Source of the DNA: Photobacterium sp. TLY01
GTDB taxonomy: Bacteria; Pseudomonadota; Gammaproteobacteria; Enterobacterales; Vibrionaceae
NCBI RefSeq assembly: GCF_021432065.1
Contig: NZ_CP090365.1
Coordinates: 868,001-932,000, forward strand
Reading direction: 5' to 3'
Length of the DNA stretch: 64,000 nucleotides
The notes below the pieces were generated by a model that was given only the letters and a program-made list of their open reading frames with translations, made no database searches and was not told the origin of the DNA. The stretch's first letter is position 1; each line of letters opens with the position of its first letter. Both the position numbers and the translations under genes were made by a program. Positions 26,404 through 34,743 of the stretch are shown here, one piece after another.

Positions 26404-27066
26404 TTATCTCTCTTCAGAGGGAGTCTGCTGATGAAATTTGGGTATCCAACGCTTGAAGGTCTTCTTCCGGAAACTCAGTAACATTATGGCGCCGGCGATA
26501 TAAAGCAGCGGCTCAACAACACCGGATTTTACCGACCAAAAGTAATGCACTGGCGCCAGTAGCACGGCCAGATACACCCAATAGTGAAGTTGTTGCCAGC
26601 GCTTGCCTAACCGGCGCTGCATGCTTTGCGTTGAGGTCATGGCAAGTGCCAACAGAATTAACCAGCAGACAGCACCCACGGTCAGGTAAGGCCGTTCGGC
26701 AATTTCGCTTGCCAGCAATGCCCAGTCCAGATTCAGATCAAGCAGGACATACACCAGCAGGTGCAGAACCGCCCAGAAGAAACTGTAAAGTCCCAGTAAC
26801 CGTCGGACTTTGACCAGACTCCCTTGTTTCCACCATTGGGCCAGCGGAGAGATCAGCAGTGTGATGAACAAGGTATTCAAGGCGGCTTTGCCGGTGAAGT
26901 GGCTGAGTCCCTGAACCGGATCGGCCCCGAGCTGGCCTTTGAACGTCTGGAAGATCAGTAACACAAAGAAAAACAAAGACACCAGATGGATCACCACTTT
27001 CAGGGCGGTGATCTGACGCGGGCTGATACGGTATTTTTTCTGGCGTGCTGTTGAAACTGATGTCAT
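26404..27066 (-). CDS. msrQ: Haem-binding membrane subunit of methionine sulfoxide reductase MsrPQ
   Basis: A 220-residue b-type cytochrome with six membrane segments that passes electrons from the quinone pool or flavin reductase to MsrP. It shows the ferric-reductase-like core LSHFTGKAALNTLFITLLIS, RRLLGLYSFFWAVLHLLVYV and LHYWVYLAVLLAPVHYFW, with histidines suited to haem ligation. The ATG at 27066 shares a base with the msrP stop (TGATG), so translation is coupled; a TTG one codon upstream is less likely. Confidence 0.94.
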   Translation of the reverse strand: MTSVSTARQKKYRISPRQITALKVVIHLVSLFFFVLLIFQTFKGQLGADPVQGLSHFTGKAALNTLFITLLISPLAQWWKQGSLVKVRRLLGLYSFFWAVLHLLVYVLLDLNLDWALLASEIAERPYLTVGAVCWLILLALAMTSTQSMQRRLGKRWQQLHYWVYLAVLLAPVHYFWSVKSGVVEPLLYIAGAIMLLSFRKKTFKRWIPKFHQQTPSEER

Positions 27067-28076
27067 CAATAAAACTTCCTCAAATCCATTCCTTGATAAA
27101 GCCCCGCGACTTCAGAGGCATAACCATTGAAAGGCAGAGTTGGCTGACGACGGCTGCTGAACAAATTGCCTTCGCCGATAAAGCGCTCACTGGCCTGGCT
27201 CCATCTTGGGTGATCCACTTGCGGATTTACGTTGGCGTAAAAACCGTATTCTTGAGGCGCAAGCAGATTCCAGGTGGTGGGTGGTTGTTTATCCGTCAGT
27301 GTAATTTTGACGATAGATTTGATGCTTTTGAAACCGTATTTCCAGGGGACAACCAATCGGAGCGGCGCACCGTTTTGCGGTGCCAGCGTTTTCCCGTATA
27401 AGCCGACAGCAATCAGAGTTAAAGGATGCATCGCTTCGTCCAGGCGCAGGCCTTCGACATACGGGTAATCAATCCCGCCGCCCAGCCGGCGTGAGGCTTG
27501 TCCCGGCATCTGTTTCGGGTCATACAATGTCTCGAAAGCGACATATTTTGCGTGACTGGTTGGCTGTGCATACCTCAGCAGTGAGGCTAGCGGGAAGCCG
27601 ATCCAAGGCACGTTCATCGACCAGGCTTCAACACAACGCAGCCGGTAAATGCGCTCTTCAATTGGAAAGCGTTTAAATATGTCGTCATAATCGAGCGTGA
27701 AAGGGCGGGTAATCATGCCGCTGACATCCACTTTCCATGGATCGGTCACAAAATTCGCTGCCCGGCGAGCAGGATCAGACTTGTCGGTCCCAAATTCATA
27801 AAAATTATTATATTTCAGAATTTTGTCTTCAGGTGTCAAAGACAGGTCCGGGTGAAAACGTGTGGAATCTGGGGCTTTGAGTGCCCGTCGGCGATCCGGT
27901 ATTTTTTCTTCATCACTAAAAACGTCAAAGATATTGGCCTGGGCTTGCGTGGCGAGTGGCAGTGTTGCCAGGGTAATCCCGAGCTTTTTGAGAATGTCGC
28001 GGCGTTGGTGATAAACCGACTCCGGCGTGACATCACTTTCCTTCAGTTGCCAGGACGGGGTTGATCGAATACGCAT
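27066..28076 (-). CDS. msrP: Periplasmic molybdopterin methionine sulfoxide reductase MsrP
   Basis: Repairs oxidised methionines in periplasmic proteins. It carries a twin-arginine signal ([20 protein letters not shown], residues 23-42) and a sulfite-oxidase-type molybdopterin domain with the metal-ligating cysteine C148 in [20 protein letters not shown]. Other landmarks are [28 protein letters not shown] and [15 protein letters not shown] use the ATG at 28076, which has AGGG 6 bases upstream; the frame stays open to 28130. It is first in the msrPQ operon. Length 336, usual for the family. Confidence 0.95.
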   Translation of the reverse strand: MRIRSTPSWQLKESDVTPESVYHQRRDILKKLGITLATLPLATQAQANIFDVFSDEEKIPDRRRALKAPDSTRFHPDLSLTPEDKILKYNNFYEFGTDKSDPARRAANFVTDPWKVDVSGMITRPFTLDYDDIFKRFPIEERIYRLRCVEAWSMNVPWIGFPLASLLRYAQPTSHAKYVAFETLYDPKQMPGQASRRLGGGIDYPYVEGLRLDEAMHPLTLIAVGLYGKTLAPQNGAPLRLVVPWKYGFKSIKSIVKITLTDKQPPTTWNLLAPQEYGFYANVNPQVDHPRWSQASERFIGEGNLFSSRRQPTLPFNGYASEVAGLYQGMDLRKFY

Positions 28077-28204
28077 GTGCATCCCTATGTGCGGTATAAA
28101 TTCACTGATGCTACAAAAGACCTGTATCAATCAGAAAAATTTCATTCGCACGGATGTTCATCGTCAGAAAGCCTGATGACGCGGCTTGCGATAACCGCCG
28201 TCTG

Positions 28205-28888
28205 TTATTGCGTGATATGGCCAGTTTTGACTAAAAGCAGACAGCCATCTCGGGTTGCAGGCTGGTGAGCGCTGCCCGGTGGCGTGCGAAGCCAGAAACC
28301 TTCGCTATATTCTCCCCATTCATCATAAAAGCTGCCGGCAAGGATATAAATTTCAAGGCCGCCTGCGTAACTTTGTGGCGGCAGCGTCGAACCCGCGTGC
28401 CACTGCATGATGACTGTGCGATCTGAGCCGTAACCATGTAGCGGGAGCACTGATTGTCCGGGGTAATGACCGGGCTGCCATCTGGCGTTATGGGTATCAA
28501 TCCTGAGCGGTTCTCTGTCGCCTTCCGGAAACATGTTCAGTTTGACATATAGTGTGCAGCCGCTGTCGCTGGCAGGCGCATGACGGGTGTTTGCCGGGTT
28601 CCGGATATAGGTGCCGGCCGGGTAGTGGCCAAACTCATCCTGAAAGATGCCGCTGACGACAAAGATTTCTTCGCCGTTTGGATGGTAATGGGTTGAAAAG
28701 TGCGTGTTGGGTTCATAGCGGACAATGCTGGTGACTTCCCCCGTCTCTTTTGCCTCCCGCTCCAGTGGAATACGCCATACGCCGGTTGCCGGGGATGCCT
28801 GCCAGTGTTGTGCCTGGGTGTTGATCACCACACGTTGCTCTCTGTTCATGTTAATCGGCTCAAAGGGAGCCTCAGCGGTGGAACTCAT
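28205..28888 (-). CDS. ChrR-like double-cupin protein without anti-sigma domain
   Basis: A 227-residue protein made of two cupin modules. The first has TGEVTSIVRYEPNTHFSTHY, HPNGEEIFVVSGIFQDEFGH, PAGTYIRNPANTRHAP and can bind metal through the HYH..E..H set. The second (GGLEIYILAGSFYDEWGEYS, GFWLRTPPGSAHQP) keeps the final histidine but has fewer ligands. This is the cupin part of ChrR, the zinc anti-sigma factor of singlet-oxygen responses, here without the N-terminal anti-sigma domain and without a nearby ECF sigma gene. GGAG precedes the ATG. It lies upstream of msrPQ on the same strand (128 bases), which suggests a link with oxidative stress; that link is inference. Confidence 0.86.
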   Translation of the reverse strand: MSSTAEAPFEPINMNREQRVVINTQAQHWQASPATGVWRIPLEREAKETGEVTSIVRYEPNTHFSTHYHPNGEEIFVVSGIFQDEFGHYPAGTYIRNPANTRHAPASDSGCTLYVKLNMFPEGDREPLRIDTHNARWQPGHYPGQSVLPLHGYGSDRTVIMQWHAGSTLPPQSYAGGLEIYILAGSFYDEWGEYSEGFWLRTPPGSAHQPATRDGCLLLVKTGHITQ

Positions 28889-29109
28889 GGCTTTGTCTCC
28901 ATGCGTAAGCTTTCAGCTGCTTCCTAAAGTGTAGTTAATCCACTGCTGCCGGAAAGTCTGCAGCGTGTATCTTGTATCGTGACGTGACAGCTGATGGTGG
29001 CTGGTATCTCTTCTGGATGCATATTTCTGCCTCCAAGATGTCAAGCTGTGATGTAAAGCAGTAAATCTCTGACTTTTACGATTGACCTGAGCTGGATGCT
29101 TGCTATTCT

Positions 29110-29127
29110 AGCGAACACTTGTACGCC
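29110..29127 (+). promoter_or_regulatory. FabR/DesT-like operator before the desaturase gene
   Basis: agcgaacacttgtacgcc is an imperfect palindrome of the AGYGAAC..TTGTNCGCY type bound by the TetR-family repressors FabR and DesT that control unsaturated fatty acid genes. It lies 18-35 bases before the desaturase ATG, where a repressor would block transcription. Confidence 0.65.
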
Positions 29128-29144
29128 GAAAGACAGAGAATGAC

Positions 29145-30269
29145 ATGTCACATCCCAAGCCGCCAATCATCTGGCTCAATTTGATGATCTTTACCCTTAC
29201 TTTTTCCATCGCTGCGATTGGTGCACCTCTTTATGCTTACTTTGTCGGGTTCGACTGGCAGCAAGGGCTGATGCTGCTGGCAGCTTTCAGCTACTGTGGG
29301 TTGTCGATTACCGCGGGCTATCACCGTCTTTGGTCGCATAAAGCGTATGAAGCAAATGCTGCCGTGCGTTTTATCTATGCGATTGGTGGTGCATTCGCGC
29401 TGCAAAACAGCGTTTTGCACTGGTCCTCTGATCACCGGATTCACCACCGCCATGTGGATAATAACGATGTTGATCCGTATTCCGCCAAGCGTGGTTTCTT
29501 CTATAGTCACATCGGCTGGATGCTGCGTGAATATCAGGCACACCGCTATACGGATTACTCAAACTGCCGCGATTTACAAAAAGATAAGATTGTCATGTGG
29601 CAGCACAAGTATTACGTCCCCCTGGCTGTGGCGACAAATTTTGGCATTCCGCTGTTGTTTGGCCTGATACACGGAGATGTCTGGGGAGCCTTGCTGTTAT
29701 TCGGAGTTGTTCGTCTGGTGCTCAGTCACCACACGACCTTCTTTATCAACTCTCTGGCCCATATCTGGGGTTCGCAACCTTATACGGATAAAAATACGGC
29801 ACGGGATAATGGGTTTCTGGCTTTCCTGACTTTTGGTGAGGGCTATCATAATTACCATCACATCTTTGAAAATGACTACCGGAACGGCATTCGCTGGTGG
29901 CAGTTTGATCCAACAAAGTGGCTAATCAAATGTCTGTCCTGGTTCGGTCTTGCCAGTAACCTGCGTACTTGCCCGGAAGATAAAATTGAAAAGGCGAGGG
30001 CGACCATGATGCTGAAACGTATTCAGACGCGTCTGAGTGCCGGACCGGATAGCCGGGTTGTGTTGCAAAAAGTGGAAGCCGAGTATGACGTGCTGATTCA
30101 GAAAATTTCAGAATACTACGCGACCCGAAAACAGTTACTTGAGGTGAAAAGACAGGCGCTTCGCGACCAGTATGACAACCTGGATATTGTGAAGCAATAT
30201 CAGGAAATCAAAGCCCGGCTGGAACAACAGCGCCGCGACTGGAAACTCCTGACAGCTCAATATGCCTGA
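29145..30269 (+). CDS. Delta-9 type acyl-CoA/fatty acid desaturase with C-terminal coiled coil
   Basis: A 374-residue membrane di-iron desaturase that introduces a double bond into saturated acyl chains using oxygen. The three histidine boxes are GYHRLWSH (residues 59-65), DHRIHHRHVD (96-105) and EGYHNYHHIFEN, plus the HHTTFFINSLAH segment. Four membrane helices occupy about 8-50 and 155-205. Residues 290-374 form a charged helical tail (ATRKQLLEVKRQALRDQYDN) that lies beyond the usual catalytic core and looks like a coiled coil. A FabR-like site precedes the gene and a strong terminator follows. Aerobic desaturation complements the FabA/FabB route. Confidence 0.94.
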   Translation: MSHPKPPIIWLNLMIFTLTFSIAAIGAPLYAYFVGFDWQQGLMLLAAFSYCGLSITAGYHRLWSHKAYEANAAVRFIYAIGGAFALQNSVLHWSSDHRIHHRHVDNNDVDPYSAKRGFFYSHIGWMLREYQAHRYTDYSNCRDLQKDKIVMWQHKYYVPLAVATNFGIPLLFGLIHGDVWGALLLFGVVRLVLSHHTTFFINSLAHIWGSQPYTDKNTARDNGFLAFLTFGEGYHNYHHIFENDYRNGIRWWQFDPTKWLIKCLSWFGLASNLRTCPEDKIEKARATMMLKRIQTRLSAGPDSRVVLQKVEAEYDVLIQKISEYYATRKQLLEVKRQALRDQYDNLDIVKQYQEIKARLEQQRRDWKLLTAQYA

Positions 30270-30288
30270 GCCTGGAAAGCGTAAACAG

Positions 30289-30314
30289 AAAAGCGGGCAA
30301 TGCCCGCTTTTTTT
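30289..30314 (+). terminator. Terminator after the desaturase gene
   Basis: Stem aaaagcgggca / tgcccgctttt followed by further T residues. Confidence 0.93.
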
Positions 30315-30595
30315 GCACATATAATTCTACACAAGTCCCATCGTTTACAGCCTATCGCCACTTTATTGACGTAAACCTGACCTGCTATTCGCTGGAGCTC
30401 GGTACACTGACTGTCAAATTCAGAAAGTGATCCATGCTACGTTTTGTGTCATATATAAGAAAATCGCAGTCACTTACTGAGTAAAGATCAAACTTTGCCA
30501 TAATAATTAAGGTTCTGTTGCCCATTTTTTTGGGTGGAATATCAACTGACTCTCAGTTGTTTATGTCAACAGACTTCATCGATCTGGAGGCTCTC

Positions 30596-31504
30596 GTGTA
30601 TCGCTCATTACTTTGTACTCTGATTGGCCTGGCTTCAATGGGTGCGAATGCTATTGAATATCAACTTCCTACCAACGGCAGTAAGCTCGTTGGCAATGTG
30701 GAGTATTATCAGGTTCCTGAGAATGAAAAAGAGAGTATCGCTGACATAGCGAACCACTTTGACGTGGGCTTTTTAGCTGTGATGGAAGCAAATAAAGGGG
30801 TTGATCCTTTCTTGCCTGAACCGGGAACTATGCTGACTATCCCAACCAGACTCATTCTGCCTGATGTTCCGCATGAAGGGATTGTGATCAACCTGGCTGA
30901 GTTGCGTTTGTACTATTTCCCGCCAGATAAGGATTCTGTGTATGTGTTTCCTATCGGCATTGGCCGGATCGGCCGCGAAACACCTGTGATGACCACGTCA
31001 ATCAGCCAGAAAATCGTGGGTCCAACCTGGACGCCAACGGCGAACATCCGCAAAGAGTACCGTGAAGAACGCGGTATTGAACTGCCTGCAGTCATTCCGG
31101 CAGGTCCGGATAACCCCTTGGGTGAGTATGCGATGCGACTTGCTCACAGCCGGGGTGAATACCTGATCCACGGTACAAACAAAGACTTCGGAATTGGGAT
31201 GCGTGTCAGCTCGGGTTGTATCCGCATGAACCCTTGGGATATTGAGTGGTTGTTCCCCCAGATACCGAAAGGCACCAAAGTGCGGGTGATCAATCAACCG
31301 TTAAAAGAAACACGTGAGCCGGATGGCAGTTTGTATGTTGAAGTGCATCAGCCATTGTCAAAATCAGAGGCCGAAGCGGGCCAGGCGAAAGCTGTGAAGC
31401 CAAGTCGTGCGCTTGTGAATGCGGTTGAAAGTGATAAACAAGCGATTACGCGCTTGTCTCAGGCTTTACAATCGCAAGAAGGCGTACCAATCGCGATTGA
31501 TTAA
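30596..31504 (+). CDS. L,D-transpeptidase, probable Braun lipoprotein anchoring enzyme
   Basis: Periplasmic YkuD-family enzyme of the ErfK/YbiS/YcfS group, which joins the C-terminal lysine of Lpp to peptidoglycan. I choose the GTG at 30596 because GGAGG stands 5 bases upstream and the product then begins with a proper signal peptide (residues 1-19). Residues 35-88 are LysM-like (VEYYQVPENEKESIADIANH; PGTMLTIPTRLILPD). The catalytic domain ends in IHGTNKDFGIGMRVSSGCIR (H192, C208). The substrate gene lpp is its convergent neighbour. The 326-base spacer upstream holds the desaturase terminator and, presumably, this gene's promoter; nothing else is visible in it. Confidence 0.92.
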   Translation: MYRSLLCTLIGLASMGANAIEYQLPTNGSKLVGNVEYYQVPENEKESIADIANHFDVGFLAVMEANKGVDPFLPEPGTMLTIPTRLILPDVPHEGIVINLAELRLYYFPPDKDSVYVFPIGIGRIGRETPVMTTSISQKIVGPTWTPTANIRKEYREERGIELPAVIPAGPDNPLGEYAMRLAHSRGEYLIHGTNKDFGIGMRVSSGCIRMNPWDIEWLFPQIPKGTKVRVINQPLKETREPDGSLYVEVHQPLSKSEAEAGQAKAVKPSRALVNAVESDKQAITRLSQALQSQEGVPIAID

Positions 31505-31506
31505 TA

Positions 31507-31550
31507 ACAGATGTCACACGGGCTGTTAGGGCAGCCTGTGTGATATCTGT
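31507..31550 (+). terminator. Long stem-loop after the L,D-transpeptidase gene
   Basis: 19-bp near-perfect stem, acagatgtcacacgggctg (31507-31525) with cagcctgtgtgatatctgt (31532-31550) and a 6-base loop, beginning 2 bases after the stop codon. The T run is weak (cttcatgatcctgtttt), so it may mostly protect the 3' end. Confidence 0.6.
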
Positions 31551-31591
31551 CTTCATGATCCTGTTTTCCTGAAGTCAGAATTCAGACATAA

Positions 31592-31624
31592 AAAAAGAGT
31601 GGAGCTGATAGCTCCACTCTTTTT
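31592..31624. terminator. Terminator after lpp (bidirectional)
   Basis: Arms aaaaagagtggagct and agctccactcttttt with a 3-base loop; T runs in both directions. On the minus strand it ends lpp, on the plus strand it backs up the transpeptidase gene. Confidence 0.95.
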
Positions 31625-31634
31625 GTCGTTTTTA

Positions 31635-31898
31635 TTACTTACGATACGAACTAGCCATGTTGTCAATACGCTGGTTAGCACGCATTGCTTCCTGGTAAGC
31701 AGCATCTGCAGAAGCACGAGCGTCGTTAACGGCGCCGGCCATCTGATCTTGCTGACTTTGCAGTGCACCTACTTGGTCAGAAAGCATGTCTACTTTATTG
31801 GTTAGTTGTTGCATCTGATCTACTTCATCTGAGCTTGAACAGCCAATCAAAGTTGCACTCAGAATGATACCAGTAAGGATAGATAATGAACGGTTCAT
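31635..31898 (-). CDS. lpp: Major outer-membrane (Braun) lipoprotein
   Basis: An 87-residue lipoprotein. The signal peptide ends in a lipobox (ATLIGC) whose cysteine is residue 20. The mature part is a heptad-repeat coiled coil (DEVDQMQQLTNKVDMLSDQV) ending in NQRIDNMASSYRK, with the terminal lysine that is linked to peptidoglycan. GGAGAAGAAAG precedes the ATG. The mature protein is slightly longer than E. coli Lpp (58 residues) and has an alanine-rich middle (AGAVNDARASADAAYQEAM). An L,D-transpeptidase is encoded next door. Lpp is normally among the most abundant proteins, and the strong terminator fits that. Confidence 0.95.
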   Translation of the reverse strand: MNRSLSILTGIILSATLIGCSSSDEVDQMQQLTNKVDMLSDQVGALQSQQDQMAGAVNDARASADAAYQEAMRANQRIDNMASSYRK

Positions 31899-32124
31899 TT
31901 TTCTTTCTTCTCCTTTGTTTTTGCCACTACAGACCGAGTGTAAAAATTTATCAGTCGGCAGAATTAGTATGGCATATGTTATTCAAATTGCTCATCCAAG
32001 AAGCTTTTTTCCCAAAAAAAATTCTCTCAAAGACGAGAAAAAGCCCGTGAACGACAGCAAGAATGCGGCCTTTCGCCGTTTGAGTCAATGCACGCTATGT
32101 GAATGATATGTCAAATCTTCTTAC

Positions 32125-32718
32125 TTAATTCTCAATCAAGAGACGTTCATTCCTGTCAATAGCGTCTACCAGGATATTGGGATTCAGCGTGTGAGGCACT
32201 TTTTCCAGCAAGGTGCCGTCGGGTTTTAGCAGATAAAAATACGAGCTGTGATCGACGGAATATTCTAATGCTGAATCTTCCTGTTTGGTTTTCATAAAGA
32301 GGACGCCATACTTCTTCGCCAGTAATTGGGTTTGCTCCATCGTCCCCGTCATACCCGTAATATTCTGATGGAAGTATTGCGCGTATTGCGCACTTTTTTC
32401 AGGGGTGTCCCTTTCTGGATCTAAAGTAATAAACACAGGCCAAACTTTATTTAACGTATCCGGCGTGATGGCTTTCAAAGCAGCACCCAAAATAGCCAGA
32501 GACGTTGGGCAGACATCCGGACAATGCGTGAAACCGAAGTAGACAACACGCAGTCGGTTATCACTGGTATTGAACAAGTCGACTGACGCTTTACCGCTCT
32601 CAAGCTGACCGCTTGATTGCTCAGCTTCTGCAACACTGACGTCATGACGGTCTACAAAGTAACGGGTAGCGAGGCCAGCGATCAAGGCTACGGCCAGAAT
32701 TATCCATTGAATTTTCAC
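32125..32718 (-). CDS. SCO1/SenC-family copper protein
   Basis: A 197-residue membrane-anchored thioredoxin-fold protein that delivers copper to, or reduces, the CuA site of cytochrome oxidase. One N-terminal membrane helix (residues 3-20) precedes the domain with the copper-binding FTHCPDVCP (C66, C70) and the distal histidine in YSVDHSSYFYLL (H157). It overlaps the gene upstream by 4 bases (ATGA), so the pair is co-translated. No oxidase genes are present in this window. Confidence 0.93.
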   Translation of the reverse strand: MKIQWIILAVALIAGLATRYFVDRHDVSVAEAEQSSGQLESGKASVDLFNTSDNRLRVVYFGFTHCPDVCPTSLAILGAALKAITPDTLNKVWPVFITLDPERDTPEKSAQYAQYFHQNITGMTGTMEQTQLLAKKYGVLFMKTKQEDSALEYSVDHSSYFYLLKPDGTLLEKVPHTLNPNILVDAIDRNERLLIEN

Positions 32719-33176
32719 TGTGTCATCCTTAAGGAAACGTAGAGAGGTGTGTGGGAATCGGAATCTGAGGTGACTTTGCCTTGCCAGGTCATGGCATCCT
32801 GTGTACAGAAAGGCAGCATGAGATCACCAGAAAAGCTGTCATCCGGTTGCCGGATTAATTGTAGCTGGTATTGCCCCATCATCATTTCATGGCCTTCCAG
32901 GGTGAGCAGAAGGGTATCTGTCTCTTGCGGCATTTGAGGCCAGCGAATTGTTATGGTTGTTGGTTGCAACGGATGGACAACATTGTCACTCAGCATGATG
33001 CTGGCATTGTTCTGGTTACAGCTTGTCCGGCTGAGTTCGCAGGCTTGCGCGCTGTCATAAATCGTTTCTGAATGAAAGAATGCTGGCAGCCACTCTACGG
33101 CCGCAAAGCCCAGACTGAACATCAGGATGAGCTTTATCGGCATTGTCCAATACGTGGAGAGAAGCTTGTCGGACAT
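32715..33176 (-). CDS. Membrane-anchored periplasmic protein paired with SCO1
   Basis: A 153-residue protein from the ATG at 33176 (MSDKLLSTYWTMPIKLILMF), preceded by GAGAA. An in-frame extension to 33329 lacks a ribosome-binding site and crosses the terminator of popT. One membrane helix (about residues 12-30) is followed by a periplasmic beta-rich domain with LLTLEGHEMMMGQYQLQL and two cysteines in QACELSRTSCNQN. The H-x-MMMG cluster could bind copper, as in some small periplasmic copper chaperones or FixH-like proteins; the overlap with the SCO1 gene supports a role in oxidase assembly. I do not recognise a named family. Confidence 0.75.
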   Translation of the reverse strand: MSDKLLSTYWTMPIKLILMFSLGFAAVEWLPAFFHSETIYDSAQACELSRTSCNQNNASIMLSDNVVHPLQPTTITIRWPQMPQETDTLLLTLEGHEMMMGQYQLQLIRQPDDSFSGDLMLPFCTQDAMTWQGKVTSDSDSHTPLYVSLRMTQ

Positions 33177-33256
33177 AGATTTCTCGTGTAGGTACTCTGG
33201 GTATTCAATTAATTGCGATATGCTACCACGCTTTTTGTGGTGATAGCAGCTGATGC

Positions 33257-33282
33257 AAAAAAAGGCCGCCAGTGGCAGCCTT
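33257..33282 (-). terminator. Terminator after popT
   Basis: On the minus strand aaggctgcca and tggcggcctt pair (one U-G wobble) around one base and are followed by a run of seven T. It separates popT from the SCO1 operon. Confidence 0.92.
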
Positions 33283-33298
33283 ATCAGGGAGTTAACGG

Positions 33299-34210
33299 TC
33301 AGTCCGCTGCAAATTTTTCCAGTCCCCATACGAGGACGATGCCCAGAAGCATGGCAATCACGGCATAGCTAAGAAGCGCTGGCTGGCCGGTAACCTGTTC
33401 AAAGCTGAATGGTGACAGGTTTTGTTCCAACAAAGGAACCTGTTCACCGCTGGAGTTGGTGCGCCAACTGATGGTTTCTTTCCAGGGCCATACTTTATTC
33501 AGGGTGCCGAGCATCAGGCCTGTCAGAAAGGTCAGCGTCAGATCACGATAATGTCTGAGCAGCCACGACAGAATATGAGAAAAGCACAGCAGGCCGATCA
33601 CACAACCCGTTGCAAACAGCCCCAGTGTTCCCAGTTGCAGCGATTTAGCCGCTGCCAGAATCGGGCCATACATGCCCAGCAGCAGTAAAATAAAGCTGCC
33701 GGAGATCCCGGGCAAAATCATCGCACAAATCGCAATGGAGCCTGCAAGCACAATGTTGATACTGGTTGGTGCCATGTCAATCGGGTGAAGAACCGTAATA
33801 CCGTACGCAAACGCTGCACCGGCAAGAATGCACAGAACCCGTGATACCCCCCAGTGCTGAACCTGTTTAAACATATGAATGGCAGAAATCAGGATCAAGC
33901 CAAAAAAGAAAGACCAGAGCGGAATCGGGTGCGTATGCAGCATCCAGGTGATCACCCGAGCCAGTGTCAGAATACTGGTCAGGATACCGGTGAGGAGGAC
34001 AATCAGGAAACCTGCGTTAATGTGGGTGAGCACTGCGCGGATCCCCTGTTGGCGCCACAGAGTGATCAGACTGGGGTTAATGCGTCTGATGCTTTCCAGT
34101 AATGTATCGTAAATACCGGTGATAAAAGCGATTGTGCCACCGGAAACGCCGGGAACGACATCTGCCGCGCCCATCGCCAATCCCTTAAGAAATGTAAAAA
34201 CGTTGCTCAT
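33299..34210 (-). CDS. popT: DUF368 undecaprenyl phosphate translocase
   Basis: A 303-residue polytopic inner-membrane protein of family DUF368. It shows the two diagnostic halves LKGLAMGAADVVPGVSGGTI (residues 9-28) and CAMILPGISGSFILLLLGMY (about 160-180), with about eight to ten membrane segments. DUF368 proteins of Vibrio cholerae and others were recently shown to carry undecaprenyl phosphate back across the inner membrane for cell-wall synthesis and were named PopT. The gene stands alone with a strong terminator. A second possible lipid-carrier transporter, the VTT protein, occurs at 21864-22556. Confidence 0.93.
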   Translation of the reverse strand: MSNVFTFLKGLAMGAADVVPGVSGGTIAFITGIYDTLLESIRRINPSLITLWRQQGIRAVLTHINAGFLIVLLTGILTSILTLARVITWMLHTHPIPLWSFFFGLILISAIHMFKQVQHWGVSRVLCILAGAAFAYGITVLHPIDMAPTSINIVLAGSIAICAMILPGISGSFILLLLGMYGPILAAAKSLQLGTLGLFATGCVIGLLCFSHILSWLLRHYRDLTLTFLTGLMLGTLNKVWPWKETISWRTNSSGEQVPLLEQNLSPFSFEQVTGQPALLSYAVIAMLLGIVLVWGLEKFAAD

Positions 34211-34444
34211 TTGATTCAGGCATAGTTGTTATGAAAGTGAAGGCATTATACCGACTTAGTGTCAAAACGGTATGAGCACTTTGTTGAGTTCAGCCGGAAA
34301 ATGTAACGGCAGATGAGCCTGCTGTAAGCCTGTCGCTGTCAGCAATTGGTTAATTGTCTCAAAATTCGATCATAAGCTGCTGCTAATTTGCTTAACTCTA
34401 AAGTATGGGCCTGTGCGGTTCATGCTTGAATAAAGGTGGGCAAG

Positions 34445-34741
34445 ATGAAATGGAACAGTGTGATGTTATCAGCGCTGGTGGTTTCTGGAGTATTCGTCGC
34501 AAGTGTTCAGTCGGAAGGATTACTGATGTCTTATGACGAATATATGGAGCGGTGCACCGAAACATATGGCACCGACAGGACAACCATCAGTGTCTGCGAG
34601 AACCAGTATCTGACGATGTATGCCAAAGACGAAGAGGTGACAGCCCAGGCTGAGACACAGTTGCCGGGTACCGAGCCCTCTTCAGATTCTTCAGAGCCTC
34701 AATCCTCTGTACCTGAGACTGATACCGAGCAACCGGAATAA
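34445..34741 (+). CDS. Small secreted acidic protein of 98 residues
   Basis: GGTGGG stands before the ATG at 34445, so I prefer it to the GTG at 34436. Residues 1-23 are a signal peptide (VSGVFVASVQS). The mature part has two cysteines about a dozen residues apart (MERCTETYGTDRTTISVCEN), likely a disulfide, and a C-terminal acidic, Ser/Pro-rich low-complexity tail. No family recognised. It ends 2 bases before the stop of the convergent pdsS gene, with no terminator between. Confidence 0.7.
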   Translation: MKWNSVMLSALVVSGVFVASVQSEGLLMSYDEYMERCTETYGTDRTTISVCENQYLTMYAKDEEVTAQAETQLPGTEPSSDSSEPQSSVPETDTEQPE

Positions 34742-34743
34742 AC

